Assembly (NCBI GenBank): GCA_030407315.1
Contig: JALQPE010002923.1
Location: 1-19,034 of the forward strand
Origin: Asparagopsis taxiformis
Lineage: Eukaryota; Rhodophyta; Florideophyceae; Bonnemaisoniales; Bonnemaisoniaceae
Length of the DNA: 19,034 bases
Direction of reading: 5' to 3'
The notes below the pieces were generated by a model. The model saw only the letters and a list, made by a program, of their open reading frames with translations. It was not told where the DNA came from and did no database searches. Numbering within the stretch: position 1 is the first letter of the stretch; each line of letters begins with the position of its first letter. The position numbers and the translations under genes were made by a program. Below are positions 1 through 9,030 of the stretch, piece by piece.

Positions 1-2202
1 GCTCAACAGCTCCGTGACCAACGATTCAAACAGGCCATTATCAGACCGTTTGAATCCGCCCACATCTCCCAAGCCTACCCTAACCGTCCCAGCAGGATGA
101 CATTCCATCACCCTCCCCTGCCACACCTATCGAGGGCCTCGAGCCAGCCCCTCTCCCTGCTACCACTAATACCCCTCCAACGCAAGGTCCAGTCTTGATG
201 ACGATGCAGCCAGTGATAGGCTGACAAAACCCATCCCGCGGACGACAACGACAGCGCTCATTCCATGAGCAGAAACTCCGTCGCGATACAGCTGTTCACG
301 ATGGAATATCTCCTGAAAGGGATGAAAACATTCCAAACTTCGAGAGCGCTTTCAGTGGTTCTGCAGACCATAATCAACATGACTCCGATGAAGATAGCCC
401 TTCCTCCAGTGAAGATGCTATCATACCGGACGTGCGAGATACTACTGTCGAAGGTGACCCCCAGCAGTCCCTTCCAGTGTGCACTCGGGAACACTGCCGT
501 CTCCCTTTTATCCAAACCAGCTCACAAGTGCACAACGTGCAACTCTGTTGCTGTTCACACCCTCTGTGATTATCCAAGAGTGCACCACCTCATCCCAGTG
601 AAGTACAGCAACAATGGTGATAGAGACATGCTCATGGTTTGCTCTCGCAAATGTTACGATGGCAAAAATGAGGGAGACCTTCCTTCCTTTGCCCCACCTC
701 CCGTGTTTTCCGTTCAGAAGCAGGAAAGGGAGATCCTTTCGACCCTTTCAAACCCAGCACTGCCAAGTCTCCTCTCAAGTCCACTCCGAAAAAGAAATAC
801 CCAAGGAGCACTACAGCCGGGAAATCCCCATCCTCCCCACTCCGAAGGGAAGCAAGTCTGCTGCTGCTTCAACGGAACCCCCTTCCACGACGCCTAGAAT
901 CGTGGCGGAGAGTGCCCATTCCCCGGTTGCCGAGAAGGTTGCGGAAATGCCATCCACTGCTCCTGTGCGTAAAAGTCCCCGCATGAAGAGGAACGTTACC
1001 TCTCTTTCACACTCCGGAACGCAATGTCAAGCAAAGGATTTCTAGCTCCGCTTCCAGAAGGTCCCGAAAACAAAAACACTCAAGGGCTCGGAAACCAATT
1101 CTGCATTTCCAGCACCGTTTCTCTGGCGTCCCCCACCCTAGGAACGAGGACCACCAGCAAGACGTCCATCCTGCCGTGCTGGATAAAGTTTCCTCTCGCT
1201 CAGAAGCCGCCCGCAACGTTCACCTCGCTTCGTCTCTACTACCAAACACATAGAAGCGGTTTCTATCTCACCGTGGAGAGATTCAGACCATCAAGGACTC
1301 TATTGCTATCGCCGCGCGCGAGGAGCCTCTACAGCAGGAATCTTCTTTGAACGCGCAGAGGTTCCATTGAGTCCCTCGGTTATGCTGTTCTTGATGATAT
1401 CCTCAGTCAGCGCATTGTCAAGGCTTCCGTCGATGTTCTCTGCAAGTCTTTTGCAGACATGTTCACCAATCAAAGCAAGAACTCTTGGATGCTCATACCC
1501 AATATTGCACCTCGACCGTCGACACTTCCACAGTGCAAACGAGCGTCGCTACATGACTCCCTGTTCGGCCGTCACCGACGATCTGGAGAATTGCAACGAG
1601 CCGCTTTTCTCAGATAAGCTCATTGTGGACGTCGCTTTGGCTGTTGTCGGACATCAGCTCCATCTGCGCTCTGCTATATCCAGCCTGCGTGAATATACTG
1701 AAGGCTCGGAGTTGAAGTTTCAAGAGTCCGGACTTCGACTTCTTCTTACAGGCAATGGCACTAAACGCCAGGCCTCCCACTTCGCCTTCAATCCCACTAC
1801 CCCCGGCAAATTGTGGAAGAACAATGTTGAGGCAAACCCTGAACCGAGCTATGTCTTCATTGCCGCCGGGGCTGTTGGGTCTCCAGTGCTCCTTCGCCCT
1901 CGCTCACATGTATATGTCAATTGTGCCCCGCGCTATGTCTCCAAAATTTGGCATCTTCTTCCTCCTCGGGTTGTATGGATCCCCCCTTCTCCGTCATGGT
2001 CATGCGCGGTGACATCGAACATGCTGGTCCCGGTTGGGATGACTACGCTCTCATGAGAACCATGCATCCCAATGATGGTCAGCTCTCTACGTACGGACAG
2101 TATGTCCGTATTCAGTCTCTAGCTGTTCGCGAGGGTGACATTGTTCCTGAAGACATGCAATGCATCGACAACTCCCCCAAACGCTACAAATTTTCCACAT
2201 GA
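1..2202 (+). pseudogene. Broken gene, 5' end outside window: zinc-finger-like segment plus possible DSBH (2OG-oxygenase-like) segment
   Basis: Protein-like sequence continues across the three forward frames from the left edge to a stop at 2200-2202, with at least five or six frame changes. An acidic Ser/Asp/Glu-rich linker lies at about 325-480. It is followed by CTREHC (480-497) and, after a one-base shift, CTTCNSVAVHTLC (529-567) and CSRKCY (640-657); together these make a Cys/His cluster like a zinc finger. A Pro/Ser/Lys-rich basic linker follows (about 720-1240). The last third (about 1370-2200) holds SHFAFNP (1775-1795) and, in another frame, RGDIEHAGPGW (about 2005-2037). The spacing and the GD-x2-HAG motif recall the HxD...H core of double-stranded beta-helix oxygenases, but the residue expected to be Asp is Ala (codon 1784-1786). 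No intron with convincing GT...AG and branch site explains the shifts. The family assignment is inference from short motifs. Decay or uncorrected assembly indels are both possible. Confidence 0.5.
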
Positions 2203-2448
2203 CGACGTCCAAGTCATCTAAACCTCCATCAAATGGTGTCCACCAACCTCCTTTCCATTCTCTCTACCATCATCTTCATCATGTTCTGCAGGGTTTCTCT
2301 CTATTCTTCCTCTACCTTTCCTTGCTCCTAGCTAGTCTTATGCATGTCTTAAAATGATTGCCACACTTCTTTTTCATTTCCACTTCTCTCATTCCATCTC
2401 CGTCCATCGCTGGTGTGTCTCATTTCAGTCTCCATTCTTCGCCCTGCA
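2203..2448. other. Gene-free, pyrimidine-rich spacer
   Basis: This is the sequence between the stop of the first broken gene and the double hairpin. It is T/C-rich (for example tctctaccatcatcttcatc near 2260) and has no reading frame that looks coding. It may hold the 3' untranslated region of the upstream gene. I see no clear poly(A) signal. Confidence 0.4.
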
Positions 2449-2626
2449 AAGAGAATTGGTCGAGCAAATCTCAATCCGGGAACCACGCAATGCCGGATTG
2501 AGATTTACTCGACCAATTTCAGTATGACAATACTTCATTTCAGTATGACAACTACAAATTGGTCGAGCAATACTCAATCCGGGAACCACGCAATGCCGGA
2601 TTGAGATTTGCTCGACCAATTCTCTT
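2449..2626. repeat. Double-hairpin element with 31-bp perfect outer inverted repeats
   Basis: Two hairpins lie in tandem. Hairpin 1 has arms 2455-2479 and 2493-2517 (25 bp, one mismatch). Hairpin 2 has arms 2558-2582 and 2596-2620 (a few mismatches). Both have the identical 13-nt loop GAACCACGCAATG. The outermost arms, 2449-2479 and 2596-2626, are perfect 31-bp inverted repeats starting AAGAGAATTGGTCGAGCAAA. The spacer between the hairpins contains TTTCAGTATGACAA twice. The structure resembles a MITE duplicated in tandem or a foldback repeat. No target-site duplication is evident. A decayed relative lies at 6488-6538. Confidence 0.85.
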
Positions 2627-2744
2627 CCCAGTGTAACGGTCATCCTAGAAGTAAACTGCCTGCCTCGTCGTCCCCTCCACTACATTCTGCTCGGAGCATA
2701 TTCCGTCGGTTCACTCCTTTCACTCGCAAGACGTTCTCTCCCTC
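2627..2744 (+). promoter_or_regulatory. Pyrimidine-rich leader before the second broken gene
   Basis: CT-rich tracts (for example CTCCTTTCACTC and GTTCTCTCCCTC) lead directly into the ATG at 2745, which has G at +4. No TATA box is visible. Such CT-rich leaders are common before fungal genes, so the promoter role is inference. Confidence 0.3.
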
Positions 2745-4411
2745 ATGGCTCCTCCCAACAATGCTGAGCTCCTCCGCGAGATTGAAGCGCGATTCTCCGC
2801 TCTTCTTCAACAGTTCCTCGCTCCCATCCAGGATGAACTGGCCGCTCTACGTTACCTTTCTTCCCTCCTCGCCGGTACCAACACTGTTCCAGCCGCCAAT
2901 GCTGAGGACCCATGTAGGAATGTTCATATTGCCTGTCAGCTTGTGAACAGCATTTTCAGCAACAAAGGAACCGTCTCTCGCTTCGTGGCTCACTGCACGG
3001 TCAAGGAGTTGGCCAGGACTGGCGCTCCGTTCGAGACCAGCAATTCTAGTTCCTCCCATCCTCCTTCCGACTCCTGTCCAACTCTGATCCTCGCTGCACT
3101 GTCCTTTTCCCAATTCTCTTCCACTACCGCAGACTCCGCAAAGTTCAAGCGTTCCCTCATTTCAAGCCCCGTAGGGAAGAGCACGTCTATTTGAAGCGCT
3201 CAATCGTCGGTTCCGCTTTCTTCTCAATGGCCAACGACCAGATCGTTAGGTTGAAGGACTCGACATCACGTAAAGCCGGCAACGTAGACCCTGGAAAGAG
3301 GATGACCTCAACATGTCGACAGCCATCCGCAGCTACCCCCCTCCGCAACGCCACCGTTGTAACTCAGGATAAGCCCGCCTGGGTGCGCCTCCCGCCTCAT
3401 GCTCTCCGTGAAGCCTTTGCACACTGGCAATGCCCACCGACGAAGACAACATCGTTGTGCCTCCTTCAAAGCGGAAGCGACTATCTACCGGACACGATGG
3501 AGACTCCATCCGAGCTCCCCCCGCCTCTTCCTCGACATCCAGAAATTCCGCTGTATCGCTGCAGCAGATACTGGACCCGTTATGTTGGCTACGTCCGCGC
3601 TGCGTGCCCTTACAAAGTTCTTTAACAACTCTAGAAAAACTTTGAAACAAGAACTTCTCAAATCATGTTTCTTTCTTCTTCACCAAGATTTCGACGCCGT
3701 TATTCTCGACAACTCCCCAGATAGTAATCAAGCATCGTTCATGACGTTTAATAACGACTTTCCCCTTCGTTGCAATGATTCTATTCCTACCACTGCTAGG
3801 GCGTACGGGAAAGTGCAGAAGCAAACAAGGTATATGAAGAAAACGACAGAATCTTCAATACTTTCACACTCGACTGTCAGGAGCTCATTATTCAGGTCAT
3901 CTATACAGTTTCTGTCAAAGACTCTGTGGCCGACTCCTCTCCTTCTCGTTCCTCACAGCAAAGAAAGGCTCTGACCAAATTCTCCTTCCTCACCACTGCA
4001 ATGGTACTACTTCCCAGTTTCTGCCAATGCCCTCAACGCCATCTTCTCTGCTACAATTCGTAAGCTATTCTTGCCTCTTACAAGATAGCGATATGCTTAA
4101 AATCATTATTCTACACAATGATAGAATCCGATGAATATGGTAGAGATGGCTTCCCGCTTGTTGGAAGTCACGGATGCCTTGACCTCCGCGACTATATTCC
4201 TGGTTGAGAACTACTCTCCAGCTTCATTCGAAAGAAGAAGAATATATCCGCCCACGAATATGATGCAATCAAATTCGACAGAACAGATATTCGTTCCATA
4301 GCAACTGAGGACCTCGATCCTCCCTGCAACGTTACAGAAGACTATCAAGCTTTGCAGGAGGATGACGAGCTTGAATATCCTTCGTCATGTGACTTAAAGT
4401 CACATGACTAA
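2745..4411 (+). pseudogene. Broken gene of unknown function with acidic C-terminus
   Basis: The start is the ATG at 2745 after a CT-rich leader; the N-terminus MAPPNNAELLREIEARFSAL looks like an amphipathic helix. Protein-like stretches then alternate between frames: VNSIFSNKGTVSRFVAHCTV (about 2940-3000), a Lys/Arg-rich stretch KRKRLSTGHDGDS (about 3470-3510), LKQELLKSCFFLLHQDFDAV (about 3643-3702), VYEENDRIFNTFTLDCQELI (about 3830-3890), and finally EYDAIKFDRTDIRSIATEDL (about 4257-4316) with an acidic tail ending at the TAA at 4409-4411. At least five frame changes are needed. I recognise no domain. The gene lies in the same orientation as the upstream broken gene and converges on the minus-strand gene downstream. 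Multiple short introns are an alternative to decay, but I could not place convincing splice sites. Confidence 0.45.
4384..4408. repeat. Near-perfect palindrome at the end of the coding region
   Basis: Two 12-bp arms (GTCATGTGACTT / AAGTCACATGAC) flank a single A. In the frame of the upstream gene the palindrome encodes the last residues, CDLKSHD, so it overlaps coding sequence. It abuts the next palindrome without a gap. Confidence 0.85.
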
Positions 4412-4438
4412 GGGAAAGGAGAATTCTCCTTTCCCTTA
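4409..4438. terminator. Perfect 30-bp palindrome between converging genes
   Basis: The arms 4409-4423 (TAAGGGAAAGGAGAA) and 4424-4438 are exact reverse complements with no loop. The first three bases are the stop codon of the plus-strand gene; the minus-strand gene stops at 4539. The position between two converging 3' ends suggests an RNA 3'-end or processing hairpin usable from both strands. That role is inference; the symmetry is directly visible. Confidence 0.5.
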
Positions 4439-4538
4439 TACCTAGTAGCTTCAAACTATAATGTAAACTGTAGTCTTCTTTGAAACCTTCAAACCTTTAC
4501 CGTCTCCCTTCATATTCTACTCTCCATTTGTTATCATT

Positions 4539-6289
4539 TTATACCAGGTACTTCTCGGCTAGCTTTTCCATTCTTTCCGCCCCTACTGCCCTGTTCACTA
4601 CTTCTTCGGACATCAGTCTGGCTATCCTTCGCGGTTCTTCAACACCATGGATTAAAACATATGGTACGTAAACTCGCAAACAACCCCACTGCCCCTCTCC
4701 ATTCCTTCCACGTTTCCTCTGCCCAACAGGCTCCCATTCTCCACCCGGAAACTCTTCACAACTCCGTTCCCTTCGAGTTTTTCCTCCATTGTCACATACA
4801 CGGCGAACCTCTGATGAATTAGGCATGCCCCCTCCCGACTCTCAACCTCCATCTTCGAAACGTACTGTCCCTGCACTATTGTGCGATCCCGTCGAACTGC
4901 ACTGCAGTGTGGCACACTGTGCAGATTGTTCCCTCCGCAACGCACAGAACATGCTGCTCCCGATGCTCATCGATACCGGTCCATTCTCACTATTCCCTCC
5001 ATCATCCTCACAAAGTGCCGTCCCTAATATTTGCAGGCTGCTCTGCTTCCACAAGCTCTCTCCATTCGCTTCTTCTTCATCTTTCCCGTCATTAGCAGAC
5101 ACGTTACGGGTGTGCACAAGCATTTCGCTGCGCTGCAATAAAGATATTCCTAGCATGTCGGATAGCACAGCAAATTTGCGGCAAACCACTGTGATCGCTT
5201 CGTTTCCAGTTCCATGCACTGCCGAGTGTAAACTAGGATACACATCGTACCGACCTTCACCGTATAGGTCTATTGTTCCCTTCAGTAACTCTCTGAATAT
5301 CCCGCTGCACAATGCAGCAGGAACTTTGTATCGGAGAGGTCACCAGATTTCCGCACATCATAGCTCCGTCCACCATACTTTGTAGAGAACACGCGACTAG
5401 AGCTTCCAGTCGGTATTCGTACAGCCTGTTCTACCATCTTCTCCACTCCTCTCCGCATCATCGACACAGCATCAGACCAACATTATCGACGATGCTGCTG
5501 GAACAATTAAACTTCCCAGCGTCCAACAACGATATTGCATCCTCCAGAACTCGCACCCGGTCTCCAGCTGCCTCTCATTCGATGTCCTCTGTGCCCTCAC
5601 TTCTCCATCTTCGGTTTTAACACGCTTGTAACCGGCTCCCCAGCTTTCCGACTATCCTCAGCGCTACTGTAGCTGGACTCCTCCGACAGTTCAATCTCCT
5701 CCCGCTCATCGTGACCGTCAACGTTTCCGACAGAGCATTTTCCTCTGGCCACGCAGTCGGCTGCTGTCCGGGCGACATAATTCTCCGCCCGAGTAGGAAC
5801 GTTCCATCATCATACCCCACGCAGGGATATCTCTTTTCGGGCATTGCATCGTACAGAATCCTGCCTTCAGCGATGATCTCTTCCTCGAATTTCGGCTGCA
5901 CGCTACCCGAAATCTCCAAGACCTTACATCCGAAAACGCACCTTTCTCCCACCTTGTATAATATGGATCATGATCACCGACGCGCCGTCTCCATCCTTAG
6001 CGTCCCCAGATTCCACGACCCCGGGCACGTACACTCCACTTTCCCTCTCCACGTCTATGAGGGCTCCTGGCGGAGGAGCTCCCGTGCATACTGGAAACTC
6101 TTCGGGGAGGCTCAGTGACACCACCTTCCCGCCCCACCACATCCTCACACCAGACACCTCAAACCACACTTCGATCCTAGAGCCGACTTTCGGCAGGTCT
6201 TCGATACCGAGTACCCTCTCTTGGGCACGGTTCGCAATCGCTTTTTCGCTCTTGCACCTAATCCTCGCTGACTCACGCCTGTTCGTCAT
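4539..6289 (-). pseudogene. Broken gene with possible Tudor/SH3-like N-terminal segment
   Basis: On the minus strand the ATG at 6287-6289 has A at -3. The N-terminal segment (about residues 30-115) includes GSRIEVWFEVSG, RMWWGGKVVSLS and GVYVPGVVES, a pattern of short beta-strands with Trp/Tyr that resembles Tudor or SH3-like barrels. After a frame change near 5940, a second strand-rich piece follows: GRILYDAMPEKRYPCVGYDD and FLLGRRIMSPG, to a stop near 5617. Further protein-like pieces are DAISLLDAGKFNCSSSIVD (about 5530), GTIDLYGEGRYDVYPSLHSA (about 5230), an acidic stretch NDGKDEEEANGES (about 5070), and VLIHGVEEPRRIARLMSEEV (about 4600) before the stop at 4539. At least four frame changes are needed. 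The Tudor-like call is by eye and weak. The gene converges with its left neighbour. Confidence 0.45.
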
Positions 6290-6750
6290 GATTCCCCTTC
6301 CAAATTAGTTCTAATGCTATAGAAGACGACAATTTAACAATGCAGTTGATGCAATACCAACTTTTCACTACGGCGATACAGCCTCATATATGTGTACATA
6401 ATCATGATGAATCATCTACTCCGTAACGTCATTACTTTACCACGAAATGGCATGACTCGCTGATCGATTCTTTCATACTCAACTTACTCGAGCAAAACTC
6501 AATCCGGCATGTCACCAGCCCGGATTGCGATGCTGACCATTTTTAATTTCAACTTTTTTCACATTCGCTTCTAATTACCCATTATAGCTCCCGATCACAC
6601 GTGTGTGATCCTCCATTTCGTGATTGGCAACTCAAATTAATGTTGCCCATCCTCAGCCAATTCCCTCGAGAGTAATACTCTCTCTATATATATAGAGTCT
6701 CTCGGTACTACTGCGCCAAAGTCCCATACGTAAATAGTGCCTCTGGCTAC
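6290..6750. other. AT-richer intergenic region with small palindromes
   Basis: No reading frame looks coding. Contents are the decayed hairpin at 6488-6538, an 18-bp palindrome at 6593-6610 (GATCACAC-gt-GTGTGATC), and a 16-bp perfect palindrome CTCTATATATATAGAG at 6682-6697 flanked by further GAGAG/CTCTC symmetry. This is the upstream region of the minus-strand gene, so promoter elements may be here, but none can be assigned. Confidence 0.4.
6488..6538. repeat. Decayed copy of the 2449 hairpin family
   Basis: The left arm TCGAGCAAAACTCAATCCGG (6488-6507) matches the arm TCGAGCAAATCTCAATCCGG of the double hairpin at one mismatch. The right arm CCGGATTGCGATGCT (from 6520) is the diverged complement. 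The loop sequence is different (about 12 nt). It is a single hairpin. Confidence 0.65.
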
Positions 6751-6875
6751 AACGACCCTTACGCGCGCTCCCAACGGCACCGGATCCCTATGCAAGCGCG
6801 ACGAACCAAACGGGTTTGGTTCGTCGCGCGAGATGCGTATGGGTCCTGTCCGTGGGAACGTGCGTATGGGTCGTT
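6751..6875. repeat. Long imperfect inverted repeat with perfect 16-bp core
   Basis: The arms are about 61 bp each. The core arms GCGCGACGAACCAAAC (6796-6811) and its exact complement (6814-6829) flank a GG loop. The outer parts match imperfectly, starting with AACGACCC at 6751 and ending with GGGTCGTT at 6875. The size and symmetry suggest a small foldback or MITE. It is unrelated in sequence to the 2449 family. Confidence 0.75.
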
Positions 6876-7784
6876 CAAATCGATCTTGGTAACTGGAAGA
6901 ATTCCTGTTCTACGGATTCGTATGCATACCGGGTGGAAGTATTGGATTGCCAATCTGCAGATATGTAGATTATGAGCGCGACGCCAAACCATTTCCTAAC
7001 CTACTGTACAATGTCAATCCCTCCACTCTTCATTGTAATTCCCGTGTTCACTACGGCTCCACCACCCAATTGACCTCCCTTCCAGCACTACCATACTATA
7101 CTACCTATCAATTATTTCCTAGCTTTCACCTTCTCACCTACCTTAACATAGGATATTTCCCTCGCTCACCGCAACGCCAGAATATATTCCAAGAAACATT
7201 TTCATACATGCACCTAGCCTACAAGCAGCTCACCCTAAGACATTGCTCATGCGTAAGTTCATTTACACCATGTCCCAAACTACACCTACTGTAATGGAAC
7301 CACCAAAACCAGCCTCCCAAACTAGTCCATGCACTGGTTTCAACCACCCTCCGTATTGTATCCGTCGCTGGTTTGCGATTCCCGTCATTCCATAGCCGAA
7401 ATTAGTAATTTCAATGGTTTTTTCCACCCACCGCCGGCCGCCAGCGTATGGACGGGCGCAAATCTAAAATCATAAAAAAATCATGCCCAACTACAGTACA
7501 GAACCAGCCTTTCAGCCTGGCCTGGCCAATGCTTTCCTCTGGTTTTTATCCATCCTATTTCTCTACTGTATCCAGCCACGTCGCGTGGTTTTTTTCCAAT
7601 AAAATTTACAAATTTTGCTCTGGCCGGCTATTCCACCGAAATCTACTGGTTCAAACCAGTGAAATCAATGGTTTTCTCAAAAATTGCTCATGCTGTGTTA
7701 TATTGTGCTATTATTTCCAGCGATTGGCGTTCACGACCATTCTTCAACTTAACGTGGAACCTACCATCCACATCACTCCAATAC
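6876..7784. other. Gene-free region
   Basis: No coding region can be supported. The frame of the downstream gene stays open back to about 7448, but without a sensible start and with low-complexity T-rich content. A short inverted repeat, ACTGGTT-ca-AACCAGT, lies near 7647-7663. Several CCAGCC/CTGG-rich stretches recur around 7300-7350 and 7500-7560 without forming a clear repeat. Confidence 0.35.
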
Positions 7785-7831
7785 GTCAACGTCAACGTCA
7801 ACCATCTCTTTTCCTTTCCAGCTCAACAACC
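7785..7831 (+). promoter_or_regulatory. Leader with triplicated GTCAAC and CT tract
   Basis: GTCAAC occurs three times in direct succession (7785-7802). It is followed by a CT-rich run (CTCTTTTCCTTTCC) and then CTCAACAACC directly before the ATG at 7832. The ACGTCA overlap resembles a CRE/bZIP-type site. The position fits a fungal-type core promoter or 5' leader. Function is inference. Confidence 0.35.
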
Positions 7832-8644
7832 ATGGCGGATACGCATTTCAGCAGTTTGTTTTCAGCGGTTTGCGGCGATCAAGTGAGCGCGTCAGCGGAG
7901 TCCCGCGGACTCAAGCGCGGCGTCGATGTCAATTTGTTTGCGGACGTGGACGGTGCGGCTGTGCATATTGGTACGGCTTCGGTGAGCACTGCTGGTGGCG
8001 ATGTTGGCCTTCCGCGCACGCTGCACAACCACAAGCTGCCGGAAACCGACGAGGCGGACTATATCGTCGTGCGCAACATTGCTACTAAGGACAAGTTCAA
8101 GGACCTCCCGTTCCCGTACATGTTTGATGGCGCCGAGGGACCGCCGGAGACGATGGGTGGAGCATACGCCGCGGCGTTTTACCCTTGGGATACTCGGATG
8201 ATGCGCCCCGCTGCGGAGGATGGCCCTAGCGACATTCGTACCCCTGCTCCAGCGTCAAACTTCAACGCAGCGACGAACCAGGCCAGCTCGGGACGGATGC
8301 CCAGTACCGGTCCGGCAGGCGAAATCACTGGTTCGGGGGGTACGAAGCATCCAGCACGCTCCGTCCCGGTTTCGGGAGGCACGAAGCGCTCTGCTCGCTC
8401 TGCGAGAGCCTCCAGTGGAGGCACGAAGCACCCTGCTCGCTCCAACGTCACCGAAGCTCGTCTGTGTTTTCGGAAGTGGACGCGGACGTCCAGTCTCTCT
8501 AGTACGGGTCCTAGTCGGCCCCGAGATTTACTAGAACAAATGAACGTCCGCGTCCGAAAAAAAATTAAAATTTTTTGGATGCGGACGTCCACTTTCTCTA
8601 GTACGTTCGGCGGAATACTAGGACCCGACATCCACTTTCTCTAG
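7832..8644 (+). CDS. Uncharacterised 270-aa protein with SGGTK repeats; 3' end runs into repeat DNA
   Basis: The start is chosen at ATG 7832 (context AACCATGG) because GC content and codon texture change there; the frame is open upstream but looks non-coding. Residues 1-135 are of mixed composition with a conserved-looking stretch, ETDEADYIVVRNIATKDKFK (71-90) and LPFPYMF (92-98). Residues 136-205 are Ser/Thr/Ala/Gly-rich and hold three repeats of the form SGGTK(H/R)(P/S)ARS at about 168-177, 181-190 and 195-204. From about residue 214 the protein is encoded by GGACGTCC/CTAG repeat sequence (KWTRTSSLSSTG onward), and the stop is the TAG of a CTCTAG repeat motif. The true C-terminus was probably lost or replaced by this repeat, so the gene may be truncated. 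There is no signal peptide or membrane segment. I do not recognise the family. Confidence 0.5.
   Translation: MADTHFSSLFSAVCGDQVSASAESRGLKRGVDVNLFADVDGAAVHIGTASVSTAGGDVGLPRTLHNHKLPETDEADYIVVRNIATKDKFKDLPFPYMFDGAEGPPETMGGAYAAAFYPWDTRMMRPAAEDGPSDIRTPAPASNFNAATNQASSGRMPSTGPAGEITGSGGTKHPARSVPVSGGTKRSARSARASSGGTKHPARSNVTEARLCFRKWTRTSSLSSTGPSRPRDLLEQMNVRVRKKIKIFWMRTSTFSSTFGGILGPDIHFL
8476..8597. repeat. GGACGTCC/CTAG repeat module with AT-cored inverted repeat
   Basis: This segment begins GCGGACGTCCAGTCTCTCTAG and carries an imperfect inverted repeat at about 8540-8593: ACGTCCGCGTCCG followed by A-rich sequence, then T-rich sequence followed by GGATGCGGACGTCC. It is related to the 43-bp units immediately downstream and to the units at the right end of the window. 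It overlaps the 3' end of the open frame from 7832. Confidence 0.6.
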
Positions 8645-8766
8645 TACGTTCGGCGGAATACTAGGACCCGACATCCAGTTTCTCTAGTACGTTCGGCGGA
8701 GTACTAGGACCCGACATCCAGTTTCTCTAGTACGTTTGGCGGGATCCTAGGACCCGACATTCAGTA
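8598..8766. repeat. 43-bp minisatellite, about four copies
   Basis: Units start at 8598, 8641, 8684 and 8727, exactly 43 bp apart, each beginning CTAGTACGTTCGGCGG and ending in ACATCCA(C/G)TTTCT. The first three are nearly identical and the fourth is more diverged. There are no spacers. Related 39-43 bp units occur in inverted orientation at 18902-19034. Confidence 0.9.
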
Positions 8767-8886
8767 TACAATATATCAGCAAAAACCGGAGGGAAGAAAT
8801 TACAGCGGATGGTAAATTGAGGGCCCATATCGGACCGTATTTTATTCTCTCATTTACGAAACTGCTGGTATACAATACGTCTCTCT

Positions 8887-9030
8887 AGAATAGGAAATAC
8901 ATATCTGATCAGAATAGGAAATAAATACCCGGTTAGAATAGGAAATACGTATCCAGCCAGGATACGGAATATGTATCCAGCTAGAATATGGAATACGTAT
9001 CCAGCCAGAATACAAAATACCTGTCAGCAT
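8887..9030. repeat. 24-bp minisatellite, about six copies
   Basis: Units start at 8887, 8911, 8935, 8959, 8983 and 9007. The consensus is close to AGAATAGGAAATACGTATCC plus AGCC. The period is a multiple of three, and the minus strand stays open through the array as an octapeptide repeat of the form GWIRIPYS. I regard this as repeat DNA rather than a gene because no unique coding sequence flanks it. Confidence 0.85.

Noticed and set aside
1160..1640. GACGTCC and GGACGTCG occurrences in the left block
   Set aside because: They are isolated and lack the surrounding CTAG or GAATTTCTGGGCT context, so they are not members of the right-half repeat family.
2425..2643. 72-codon minus-strand frame across the double hairpin
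   Set aside because: It is a translation of the palindromic repeat; its two halves mirror each other.
6759..6992. 77-codon minus-strand and 61-codon plus-strand frames
   Set aside because: Both are readings of the 6751-6875 inverted repeat and give similar peptides from both strands.
7448..7831. Upstream extension of the 7832 open frame
   Set aside because: T-rich low-complexity content and a CT-rich leader directly before the ATG at 7832 in good context make this a leader region.
8598..8766. CRISPR array
   Set aside because: Units are contiguous with no spacers, the host looks eukaryotic, and no cas gene is present.
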